From Streptomyces sp. T12 (GTDB lineage Bacteria > Actinomycetota > Actinomycetes > Streptomycetales > Streptomycetaceae): a stretch of 64,000 bases of DNA. The stretch lies in contig NZ_CP117866.1 in assembly GCF_028736035.1 (NCBI RefSeq), forward strand, positions 10,085,001 to 10,149,000. The letters are read 5' to 3'. A program made the translations under genes and the position numbers. Under the pieces are notes generated by a model. It had not been told where the DNA came from and ran no database searches. It saw only the letters and a program-made list of their open reading frames with translations. This document shows, in pieces, positions 53,010 to 60,353 of the stretch (position 1 is its first letter; each line of letters opens with the position of its first letter).

Positions 53010-53252
53010 TGGGGCCTCCAGTCAGGCGATGGGGCTTGGGATTGCCCCGAAGCAGTAGCTGTCAGGGACGTGGCGTCGCGTGGGTGTGCTGGTGTTCCGA
53101 GTCATGCGGGGGAGGGCTGGAGCGCGCATGTCGGCGAGGAGGGGCTGGACGTCGCGGTGTGTTTTCCGGCGACGTCCGGTGGCGTTGACGGCTTCGAAGG
53201 CCGCGCGGTGCAGTGCGAGGGCAACTGCTTCAACCGTTGCAGCATGGGCTGT

Positions 53253-54071
53253 TCAGCGGGTTCGGGCACGTGGACTTTGGGATGTCGCGATTGCGGGAGC
53301 GCCTGCCTGCGTGGAGGGAGGTCTGTGCGATCTCGCGGGTGCCGGTTGACCGGGCAGTGCGCGTGACCGGGACTCTCCGCGCGGACGTGGGGTCCTCGGC
53401 GGTGCGTCGGGAGTGCCGACGGGCTGGGTGCCGCCGATGAGAGAGGGGCGGCCGTCGAGTTCGTTGAGCCAGCTCAGGAGCCTGGGCAGGTTCTTGTCGG
53501 GCCCGTACACCAAGTAGGTGCCGTCGGCGCTGTCGCAGCCGAACCACTCCGCTATCCCCAGACGGAGGCGGGAGTTGACGCGGCCCATGTGCACGCCCTT
53601 GCCGCGAGCTTTCGCCTCCCGGGCCAGCCGCTCCGCGACCGGCCCCAGCTTCCACTCGGTCGATCCGGCCAGGAACAGGACGTCGAAGGCGTCCCACGGC
53701 AACAGACCGGGTGCATCGCAGCCGTCCTGCGCCGCGTAGGCCGCGGGTACGCCCAGTTTGCGGATCCGGGCCAGCCACGGCAGGGATTCGGTGAGAGTGC
53801 CGGCGGCGTCGAACGGCTGGTCCGGGGCGAGCGCCCACAGACAGCGATCCGGCCCGTACCGCTCGACGGTCCGGCTCAGCCACGCGAACCACGCCTCGGC
53901 GCCGGGCCAGTAGCGGCCTTTTCCGTCGCTGCCGAACTTCGAGTTGTCGCACGCGTACAGGGCGCCGTCGGGGATGCGGCTGCCTTGTGCGGGCGTGGTC
54001 ATGCAGCCGAGGCGTCCGGCGCTCATCGCGGCCCGTATGTCAGGCCCCGAGGGAGTGCCGAGATACAGCAC
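53253..54071 (-). CDS. DpdA-like (TGT-related) DNA base transglycosylase
   Basis: 272 residues from GTG 54071 with GGGGAGG before it. It has the arrangement of phage DpdA proteins, relatives of tRNA-guanine transglycosylase that insert 7-deazaguanine bases into DNA: MTTPAQG, ACDNSKFG, WALAPDQPFDAAGTLTESLP, AAQDGCDAP, FDVLFLAGSTEWKLGP, KGVHMGRVNS and FGCDSADGTYL. Acidic residues in DNSK, QDGCD and CDSADG are candidates for catalysis. The last 55 residues are disordered. No preQ0 biosynthesis genes are in the window, so a substrate would come from the host or elsewhere on the element. Family call from memory of DpdA motifs. Confidence 0.72.
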   Translation of the reverse strand: MLYLGTPSGPDIRAAMSAGRLGCMTTPAQGSRIPDGALYACDNSKFGSDGKGRYWPGAEAWFAWLSRTVERYGPDRCLWALAPDQPFDAAGTLTESLPWLARIRKLGVPAAYAAQDGCDAPGLLPWDAFDVLFLAGSTEWKLGPVAERLAREAKARGKGVHMGRVNSRLRLGIAEWFGCDSADGTYLVYGPDKNLPRLLSWLNELDGRPSLIGGTQPVGTPDAPPRTPRPRGESRSRALPGQPAPARSHRPPSTQAGAPAIATSQSPRARTR

Positions 54072-54170
54072 CGGGCACCTCCCCGGCAGGCGGATGACGA
54101 GTTCGGCCGGAAAGAGGGACGGCTCGGTGCTCGGCGGAGGAAGGGCGTCTTCGTCCTGTGCGGGCTGGGG

Positions 54171-54560
54171 TCACCGGCTGCGTGGACGGGTCTGGCGGGG
54201 GCGTAGGACGGCCGGATCGCCGACCTGTCTGGCTGCGTGTGGAGTGATGTGCGGGGCGGTGGAGAGGTCTTCGAGCCCGAAGCCGGGCAGGGCGCGGCCG
54301 TCCTGGGTGAAGTGGATCTCTACGTACTGCGCGTGCAGGTCGTCCTCGGGATCGGTGCGCCGGAAGACGCAGAGGGTCTCCCGCCAGGTGCCATCGTGGC
54401 GGTGGCAGGTGCTGGTGATGTGCAGAGACCAGGGGTCTTCGGGCGCGGGGCAGTCTTCGCCACGAGGGTGGTCCGGCAGTTGGGTGTGGGCGAGCAGGGC
54501 TTCGAAGAAGGCCAGGTCGTGGGGTGTGAGCGTGTGGTGCTCAACGTAGGAGAAGGACAT
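54171..54560 (-). CDS. Hypothetical protein, 129 aa
   Basis: ATG 54560. A mixed alpha/beta protein: MSFSYVEHHTLTPHDLAFFE, then WSLHITSTCHRHDGTWRETL and YVEIHFTQDGRALPGFG. No family recognised. Located upstream of the DpdA-like gene in the same direction, about 100 bp away. Confidence 0.55.
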   Translation of the reverse strand: MSFSYVEHHTLTPHDLAFFEALLAHTQLPDHPRGEDCPAPEDPWSLHITSTCHRHDGTWRETLCVFRRTDPEDDLHAQYVEIHFTQDGRALPGFGLEDLSTAPHITPHAARQVGDPAVLRPRQTRPRSR

Positions 54561-54650
54561 GGGCCGTTGGATCGATTCGTCGGTCGGTGGGGGCGTGAGG
54601 CTTCGTGCTCCTGACGCTGCTTCTGTGCGTGCGGGTGTCTGTGGGGCGGG

Positions 54651-55190
54651 TCAGCGTGAGGAGCGGCGTGCGGGCGCGGCCGGTGGGGCAGGTGCCGCCG
54701 CGGGGCCGCTCGCGGCCGGTGGAGGGCGGGTGTCTGCGGCGGCCCGTAGGTGCTTCGCGGCGCGGGCGAGGTGGAGGCGGCTGTCGCCGAGGCGGTCCAC
54801 GAGCTGGTGGTGCTCGGTGGTGATGGCCCGGGTGCGGGCGGGGCCGGGGGCCTGGTCAGCGAGGTCGGCGAGCTGGCCGAGGTGGTAAATGGCGGCACCG
54901 AGCGCGGAGAGCGCAAGCCCGGTGGGGGCGGCGGCGGACGCGAGGGCGAGGGTCGTTCGGCGCACCGTAGCCGTGGGCCGGGCGGGGGAGCGGGCGGTGG
55001 CCCGGTACCGGAAGGCGCTCTCGCCAGCCAGGAATCCCAGCAGGCGAGCCAGGTGGCGGACTTCGTCGTCGAGGATCTCGCTCAGTGCTGGATCCGGGTG
55101 GATCTGGTCAGGGAGTGGGAGCTGGTCGGCGACAGAGTTCAGCCGGTCGGCCACGTCGTGCAGCAGCATCCGCTGGTCGGGATCGGACAG
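54651..55190 (-). CDS. Helical protein, about 179 aa, apparent CTG start
   Basis: AAAGGAGG is placed five bases before CTG 55190; a GTG at 55196 overlaps that site and is therefore too close. The protein begins LSDPDQRMLLHDVADRLNSV and is helical, with a hydrophobic middle (ALASAAAPTGLALSALGAAI) and an Ala/Pro-rich end. Function unknown. Confidence 0.58.
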   Translation of the reverse strand: MSDPDQRMLLHDVADRLNSVADQLPLPDQIHPDPALSEILDDEVRHLARLLGFLAGESAFRYRATARSPARPTATVRRTTLALASAAAPTGLALSALGAAIYHLGQLADLADQAPGPARTRAITTEHHQLVDRLGDSRLHLARAAKHLRAAADTRPPPAASGPAAAPAPPAAPARRSSR

Positions 55191-55324
55191 CGGCACCTCC
55201 TTTCGGCGAGGGTGAACTGATCGGCGTAGGCAGGGTGGCGGTGGTACTCGCTCGTCCAGGCGCCGGGCAGACGGACGGCCAGGGCGGCGGCGAAGGCGGA
55301 CAGGTCGCTTCGGGGCGAAGTCAT
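55139..55324 (-). pseudogene. Truncated second-module protein, 61 aa
   Basis: ATG 55324 follows GAGGAC. The first 35 residues (DLSAFAAALAVRLPGAWTSE, then YHRHPAYADQFTLAER) match the N-terminus of the module seen in 40878-41636 and 49947-51113, but the rest is missing and the tail is Cys/Pro shadow sequence overlapping the next gene. Probably a deletion remnant. Confidence 0.5.
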
Positions 55325-55351
55325 GTCCTCGGAGGAGACAGTGGTCCCGCG

Positions 55352-56260
55352 TCAGCGCCTGTGCCGTGGCGGTGCCGGCGGCAGGGCTCGCGAGGGAGGG
55401 GACGGCGGACGGGCCGGGGCGGACGGGAGCCGCGGTGTCGGCAGAGGCGGGGTCAGTGCCCGCATCCGGTCCTCGGCCACGTGCAGGACCTCTGCGAGGT
55501 TGCGGATCTCGGCGGCGGCGTCGGCGAGGTCGTAGGACAGGTCGAAGCCGTCGTCCTCCTCGGCTTCCTTGGCCTTCTCCCCGGCGGCTTCGAAGAACTC
55601 GCCGAGCCGTTCGAGCAGGCCGTTGACCGGATCCAGGACCTGGTGCAGCAGGGCAGCGGCGTCCGCGTGCGACTCGGCTCCGTTGAGCCGGTCGGTCAGA
55701 GCGAGCATCGCCTTGCCGCAGACGTAGACGGAGGCGCGGTCTGCTGTATCGGGGACGTCCGGGGCCCGTCCGGCGGCGTCGGCCTGTTGCGCGTGCGGGA
55801 TTCCCGTGGGGGAGACGGGATGTGGCAGCAGCCCGAGTTGGGCAAGGCGATGGTCGATCGCCTCGATCAGGGGCGTGGCGTTGCCGCCGTGGCGGGCTTC
55901 GGGCCGCTGGGGGGCACGGGGGTCGGCGGAGGGAGCCGAGTCGTAGACGACCTCGAACAGAGATGGGTCGTCGGGGTCCTCACGGGTCGCGATCCAGCCC
56001 TCCGGGTTTCCCGGCGGGCGGTCGGAGGCGGGCTCCTGCGGCGGGCCGATGATCAGGAAGCTGTCGTCGGGGAGCGATACGCGCACGATGTAGGAGCTGA
56101 GGCCGTACTCGATGTCGCACTCCAGCCCGCGCTCGCGCAGGGGCGTGGTGATGTGCGCGTGGCGGCCCCACAGCTCCTGCCACCATGGAGTGTTCACGTT
56201 GCGGTGGTCGGGAAGCGCCGCGCGGCGAGCCTGTGGGGTGCTCTCTTTGTCAGCGCCCAC
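55352..56260 (-). CDS. Hypothetical protein with C-terminal helical module, 302 aa
   Basis: GTG 56260 has AGGAGGAG upstream. The N-terminal half is beta-rich (WWQELWGRHAHITTPLRERG, LECDIEYGLSSYIVRVSLPD, DSFLIIGPP), perhaps an immunity- or chaperone-like fold. Residues 185-275 (LTDRLNGAESHADAAALLHQ, VLDPVNGLLERLGEFFEAAG, LAEVLHVAEDRMRAL) are paralogous to the protein at 52015-52467. Function unknown. Confidence 0.65.
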   Translation of the reverse strand: MGADKESTPQARRAALPDHRNVNTPWWQELWGRHAHITTPLRERGLECDIEYGLSSYIVRVSLPDDSFLIIGPPQEPASDRPPGNPEGWIATREDPDDPSLFEVVYDSAPSADPRAPQRPEARHGGNATPLIEAIDHRLAQLGLLPHPVSPTGIPHAQQADAAGRAPDVPDTADRASVYVCGKAMLALTDRLNGAESHADAAALLHQVLDPVNGLLERLGEFFEAAGEKAKEAEEDDGFDLSYDLADAAAEIRNLAEVLHVAEDRMRALTPPLPTPRLPSAPARPPSPPSRALPPAPPRHRR

Positions 56261-56495
56261 GGCTCCTCCTGCGGGAGGCCGGAGTGCGGTGCGGCGGAGG
56301 CGTCCGGCGAGTCCGGGCGGATTCTGGCTTCGGAACCGGACTGACATCGAGTTCGTACTCGTCGTAGCTGGCGATCAGGTCGTGTTCCAGCTGTGCTTCG
56401 CGCTCGGCGACCTGGGCCATGACGTCGTCGTGCTCGGCTTGGCACTGCTGGTACTCGGCCCAGTCGGCGTCGCTGAAATGGGCGGGGCGGTTCAG
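56250..56495 (-). CDS. Small acidic protein, 81 aa, apparent CTG start
   Basis: AAGGAG precedes CTG 56495. It reads LNRPAHFSDADWAEYQQCQA, EHDDVMAQVAEREAQLEHDL and IASYDEYELDVSPVP, followed by an Arg/Pro tail; the composition is clearly protein-like and its stop overlaps the next start. The first ATG would leave only about 55 codons, and would cut the conserved-looking WAEYQ segment. Function unknown. Confidence 0.55.
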   Translation of the reverse strand: MNRPAHFSDADWAEYQQCQAEHDDVMAQVAEREAQLEHDLIASYDEYELDVSPVPKPESARTRRTPPPHRTPASRRRSRGR

Positions 56496-56540
56496 GGGAC
56501 TCCTTGCGGTGGGATGCCGACGCGGGTGCTTCGGCGTGGG

Positions 56541-57116
56541 TTAGCGGTGGCGTGTGCTTGGCCTGGGCGGTGCAGGCGCCGGGCTCTGCCGTTGGGAAGG
56601 CGTCGGGAAGAAGCGGCGGAAGTCGAGGTGTGCGGTGAGTTCCTTGGCCGCGTCACGGAGCGATTCCGAGGTGCGCCGCAGGTAGGCGCGGGCTGTCGCG
56701 TGGTCGATGACCATGCGGTTCTCCGGGTACGTCCGGTCGGTCGGGCCGAAGGAGCGGGAGAGGGATAGGGATAGGGCGGTCTCCGCGGTCTCGGTGAAGT
56801 GTGGTGCGGCGTGGCTCGACAGGGTGGCCGCTGTCGCGAGGTGAGCGAGTACGGCGCTGCCGGCCCGGTTCGTGCTGTGAGGGCTCCGGGCGAAGTCGGC
56901 AGCCAGCCGGAGGACGTCGCGGGAGAGGTCCTGCGCATCGGCGGCGTGCTGGAGCAGCTCCGCGTAGGAGGGCGCGGCCGGCACGTGTCCGCTCTGGTCC
57001 AGCAGCTCCCACTGCTCGGCGGCGTCGAGGAGTTTGGCCGTCATGACGTCGAGCGCGTCGATCAGGCGGAGGGTGTCGTCGCGAGGTATCACTTCGCGCT
57101 GGACATCGGGATTCAT
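56541..57116 (-). CDS. Helical hypothetical protein, 191 aa
   Basis: ATG 57116 (AAGAGG upstream) gives MNPDVQREVIPRDDTLRLID. All helical (LDVMTAKLLDAAEQWELLDQ, LLQHAADAQDLSRDVLRLAA, SESLRDAAKELTAHL). It lies 15 bp after the VirB4 gene. Possibly a conjugation accessory protein; no family known. Confidence 0.62.
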   Translation of the reverse strand: MNPDVQREVIPRDDTLRLIDALDVMTAKLLDAAEQWELLDQSGHVPAAPSYAELLQHAADAQDLSRDVLRLAADFARSPHSTNRAGSAVLAHLATAATLSSHAAPHFTETAETALSLSLSRSFGPTDRTYPENRMVIDHATARAYLRRTSESLRDAAKELTAHLDFRRFFPTPSQRQSPAPAPPRPSTRHR

Positions 57117-57130
57117 GAGCCTCTTGTGTT

Positions 57131-58645
57131 TCAGTGCATGCGGGCGTCGGTGTCGAAGAGCGCCAGCTCGCGCGGGTGGAGGAGGTGCTGGACGATGAAA
57201 GATCGTCCAGCGACCTTCCACAGCCCGCGCCCGCGGTTGAGGTGGGAGATCGCGTCGGTCTCCACCGAGGTCAGGCCGAGCAGGGCGGCTGCGGCGTGGA
57301 GTTGGTCGGTCTCCTGGCGGTAGATGATGCGGGTGGAGCAGTCGGCGAGCAGACCTTCGGCCAGGGCGCGTCCGCGGGATCCGGCGTCGCCCGCGGTGAG
57401 CAGGTCGGACAGCCGATGGATCACCATCAGGTTGGCGATGCCCAGGCCGCGGCTCAGCTTCCACTGGGACTGCATGCGCTGCAGGAGGCCGGGGTGGCGC
57501 ATCAGGCGCCAGGCTTCGTCGTAGACGATCCAGCGCCTTCCGCCGTTCGGGTCGGATAGCGCGGATTCCATCCACGCCGAGGCGCAGGTCATGGCGAGGA
57601 CGAGGGCGGTGTCGTCGCCGGATCCGCCCAGGCGGGACAGGTCGATGGTCAGCATCGGCGAGGTGGGGTCGAAGGCCACCGTGCTGGGGGCGTCGAACAT
57701 GCCAGCGAGGTCGCCGTGGACCAGCCTGCGCATGGCGTGGGCGAGATCGCGGGAGGCGTCGCCGAGGCGGCCGGACATGATGCCGCCGACCGTGTCGAGT
57801 TCGTCGGAGTTGTTGAGAGTGGCGGCGATGTCGCCGAGCAGCGGGGTGCGTCCGGTCGCGGCGGCGCGGGTGACGACGGCGTCCAGGGCGACGTCGAGGC
57901 CAGTGTGCTCCATGGGCAGCAGGTCCCGCCCGAGCACGGTGCGGGCCAGCGAGCCGAGCAGCAGCAGGCGGCGCTTGCGGATCTCGCCCGCCCAGTCAGC
58001 TTCCGGGACGGAGGCCGGGCGCGGGGCAGCGTCCAGCGGGTTCAGCTTCCCGGGCAGGCCCGGCCCGAGCGCGATCGAGGTGCCGCCCAGCGCCTGCGCC
58101 ACGGGCGTCCATTCACCCTTCGGGTCACACGGCACGTAGACCCGGTATCCGAAGGCGATCGACCGCAGCGCGAAGGACTTGGCCAACGCGCTCTTGCCCT
58201 GCCCGATCACGCCCGCGAGGAGGACGTTCGGATTGGTGAAGCCCTCGACCCTGCCGTACAGCGCGAACGGATCGAAACAGAAGGACGCCTCCGCGTGGAC
58301 GTCGCGGCCGACGTAGATGCCCTCGGCGCCGAGACCGCCTTCGGCGAGAAACGGGTACGCCCCGCTCGCGGTGGCGGTGGTCATGCGGTGGGCGGGCAGC
58401 TTGAGCCTGTTGTGGCGGGCGGACGCGGGGCCGGGTCGCCCCGCGGGCGGGAAGAGCGGCGGCGGCATCTCCTCCTCCTGCCCGCCGACGCCAGGGATGG
58501 GGACGGCGGCTTCTGCGCGGGCCTTCGCGGTGGCCTCGGCTAGCTGTCGACGGGCGGCTTTGCGGAAGGCGCGGTCGGTACCGTGTGGGGTGAACAGGGG
58601 GCTGGCGCTGGCGCGGCGGGCTCGGCGCGCGGGCCGGTGACTCAT
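57131..58645 (-). CDS. VirB4/TraC-type conjugation ATPase, 504 aa
   Basis: ATG 58645. After a basic N-terminus, the ATPase core begins about residue 95 (GAYPFLAEGGLGAEGIYVGR). Walker A is AGVIGQGKSA (144-153), Walker B is RWIVYDEAWR (371-380), and the C-terminal motor has IIYRQETDQLHAAAALLGL. VirB4 proteins power substrate transfer and pilus or channel assembly in type IV secretion. It lacks the usual long VirB4 N-terminal domain; the SCO6880 protein at 60354-61826 probably supplies it, as in other Streptomyces clusters. Confidence 0.9.
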   Translation of the reverse strand: MSHRPARRARRASASPLFTPHGTDRAFRKAARRQLAEATAKARAEAAVPIPGVGGQEEEMPPPLFPPAGRPGPASARHNRLKLPAHRMTTATASGAYPFLAEGGLGAEGIYVGRDVHAEASFCFDPFALYGRVEGFTNPNVLLAGVIGQGKSALAKSFALRSIAFGYRVYVPCDPKGEWTPVAQALGGTSIALGPGLPGKLNPLDAAPRPASVPEADWAGEIRKRRLLLLGSLARTVLGRDLLPMEHTGLDVALDAVVTRAAATGRTPLLGDIAATLNNSDELDTVGGIMSGRLGDASRDLAHAMRRLVHGDLAGMFDAPSTVAFDPTSPMLTIDLSRLGGSGDDTALVLAMTCASAWMESALSDPNGGRRWIVYDEAWRLMRHPGLLQRMQSQWKLSRGLGIANLMVIHRLSDLLTAGDAGSRGRALAEGLLADCSTRIIYRQETDQLHAAAALLGLTSVETDAISHLNRGRGLWKVAGRSFIVQHLLHPRELALFDTDARMH

Positions 58646-58694
58646 GAACGGGCGGCTTTCACGAAGGCGGGCGGTCTGGACGCGGCGCGGAGGG

Positions 58695-59237
58695 TCAGAC
58701 GACCGGCGAGGCAGTGAACAGGATCGGCTTGAGGTAGCCCTTGCCGTCGCCGGACCAGTCCAGCTGGATGTAGCCGTCGGCGAGGTAGCGGCTGCCGGAT
58801 CCCGCCTTGTGCTTGAGGGTTCCTGTCGAGTAGGAGCCGTTGCCGTGCATGCTGCTGTGTTCGAGCGCGTACTCAAGTCCGTTGTAGGCGGCGGACTTCA
58901 CGACCGGGTCCGTGCCGCGGACGCTGCGCTTGGTCTGGAGCTGGAACTTGGCGTTGTTGAAGGTGTAGGTGTTGCGGTTCTTGGCCGTGTAGGGGCCGTC
59001 CCAGTACACGGTGGCATTGGTGTAGATGTAGCCGCCGGACCTCATGGCGCAGAGCGTCACCTCAAGATCCCAGTTGTCGGAGTCGGGACCGGTGTAGGAC
59101 GGGTCGTCGACGGAGTCGCTGCTGGTCTTGCACTGGTAGCCGGCGGCGGTTGCCGGGGCGGCGGTGGCCAGGGCGGTGGTGCCGGCGAGCGCGGCGAGTA
59201 TGAGGGCGGTGGCGGTGGAGCGCTTCAGCTTGCGCAT
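58695..59237 (-). CDS. Secreted small protein, 180 aa
   Basis: ATG 59237 (AAAGG upstream). A Sec signal peptide is clear: MRKLKRS, hydrophobic core TALILAALAGTTALATAA and an A-x-A cleavage region near residue 32. The mature part is beta-rich with two cysteines (YQCKTSSD and VTLCAMRSG) and many Tyr, Asn and Gly residues. It lies between the VirB4 gene and the SCO6880 gene, so it may be an external component of the transfer apparatus or a released factor. Family unknown. Confidence 0.75.
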   Translation of the reverse strand: MRKLKRSTATALILAALAGTTALATAAPATAAGYQCKTSSDSVDDPSYTGPDSDNWDLEVTLCAMRSGGYIYTNATVYWDGPYTAKNRNTYTFNNAKFQLQTKRSVRGTDPVVKSAAYNGLEYALEHSSMHGNGSYSTGTLKHKAGSGSRYLADGYIQLDWSGDGKGYLKPILFTASPVV

Positions 59238-59263
59238 GCGGAGGGCCTTTCGGTGGTCGGGGG

Positions 59264-59716
59264 TTAGCGGCTGCAGGTGGTGGTGTGGCCGTGCAGCGGG
59301 GTGTTGAGGTCGCTGGGGGTGGTCTTGCGGCGGACGACGTGACCTGCGGCGAGGTGGCGCTGGCAGATGGTCAGAACCGGTGGTCCCTCCGGCAGCCGCT
59401 CGGGATGGCAGCCCGTGTCCGCCAAGGGCTCGTCTGCGACGGGCAGGAGGTGGAAGGCGTCGTGCACGGCGGCGGCGGACTGCCACAGCCGGGTGTGCGC
59501 GGTGGCCAGGTGCCGTCCGGCGGCGGGGTGCGGGGGCCGGGTGGCCTCGGCGAGCTGGTCGAGCAGCTGGTGGGCGGCGGTGAGGTGGGCGTGCAGCGTG
59601 TCCAGGTGCAGACGGTCGGCCGGAGCGCCGGAGGCGGTGTGGGCGCGGGTGTGGTGGCGCAGGCCGGCGGTGGAGGCGCGCAGGTAGGGGTGAGCGTCGG
59701 GGTGGGGTGTGTTCAA
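59264..59716 (-). CDS. Hypothetical helical protein, 150 aa
   Basis: TTG 59716 has AAGGA seven bases upstream. His- and Ala-rich helices (LHLDTLHAHLTAAHQLLDQL, HLATAHTRLWQSAAAVHDAF) are followed by a Cys-containing tail (CHPERLPEGPPVLTICQRHL). Two cysteines and several histidines might bind metal. Unknown family. Confidence 0.58.
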   Translation of the reverse strand: MNTPHPDAHPYLRASTAGLRHHTRAHTASGAPADRLHLDTLHAHLTAAHQLLDQLAEATRPPHPAAGRHLATAHTRLWQSAAAVHDAFHLLPVADEPLADTGCHPERLPEGPPVLTICQRHLAAGHVVRRKTTPSDLNTPLHGHTTTCSR

Positions 59717-59745
59717 GAGGGTCCTTGCGCCGCGAAACGGCGAGG

Positions 59746-60330
59746 TCAGCGGGTGCGGGGCCTGGAGGAAGAGGCGGGGGTGGTCGGCCGGATCCCGGTG
59801 CCGGTCGGCCGGTTGGTGGCAGCCGGGACGGCGGGCGGCTGCTCGGGACGCAGGTCGGCGTACTCCCCGGGGGCGCGCAGACCGGGGTGGCTCTGCTCAG
59901 GCAGGAACAGTAGATCCGGGCCCGTGATCGCCGGGCTGTCGGAGGCGTTCGCCTCGCGCCACTGCCGGAAGCCGGGAAGGGTCTCGATGACCCGGCGGGC
60001 CTCGTCCAGGCCGGTGGCGTGGACGGCGAAGCTCGTGGGCCGTTCGCCGTCGTGGCGCTCGCGTCCGGCGAAGGTGAGGGTGAAGGTCTGGAGTGCGGGC
60101 GGGCCGACAAGCCGAATGAGCTGGGCGACGACCGTATCGAGGTGGTCGCTGGCCTCGATCGCGGTGGTGGTGCGGGCCTCGTCGTAGTCGACGTAGGCGT
60201 CGTCTCGTACGGAGCCGTCTTCGTCGCGGTAGGGCTCCAGGGTTGCTTGGTGGCGGGCGGCGAGGTCCTGGCAGGAGGCGAGCAGGGCGTGCAGTTCCTG
60301 GATGAGGTGGGTGTGGTCGGTGAGGGGCAT
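59746..60330 (-). CDS. Hypothetical protein, 194 aa
   Basis: ATG 60330 gives MPLTDHTHLIQELHALLASC, then helical (EARTTTAIEASDHLDTVVAQ) and a beta segment (TFTLTFAGRERHDGERPTSF, AVHATGLDEARRVIETLPG). The last part resembles the A..I...(G)F pattern of the 'GF' module in general shape only. Function unknown. Confidence 0.58.
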   Translation of the reverse strand: MPLTDHTHLIQELHALLASCQDLAARHQATLEPYRDEDGSVRDDAYVDYDEARTTTAIEASDHLDTVVAQLIRLVGPPALQTFTLTFAGRERHDGERPTSFAVHATGLDEARRVIETLPGFRQWREANASDSPAITGPDLLFLPEQSHPGLRAPGEYADLRPEQPPAVPAATNRPTGTGIRPTTPASSSRPRTR

Positions 60331-60353
60331 CGGCAATCGCGGCGGGAGGGGAG

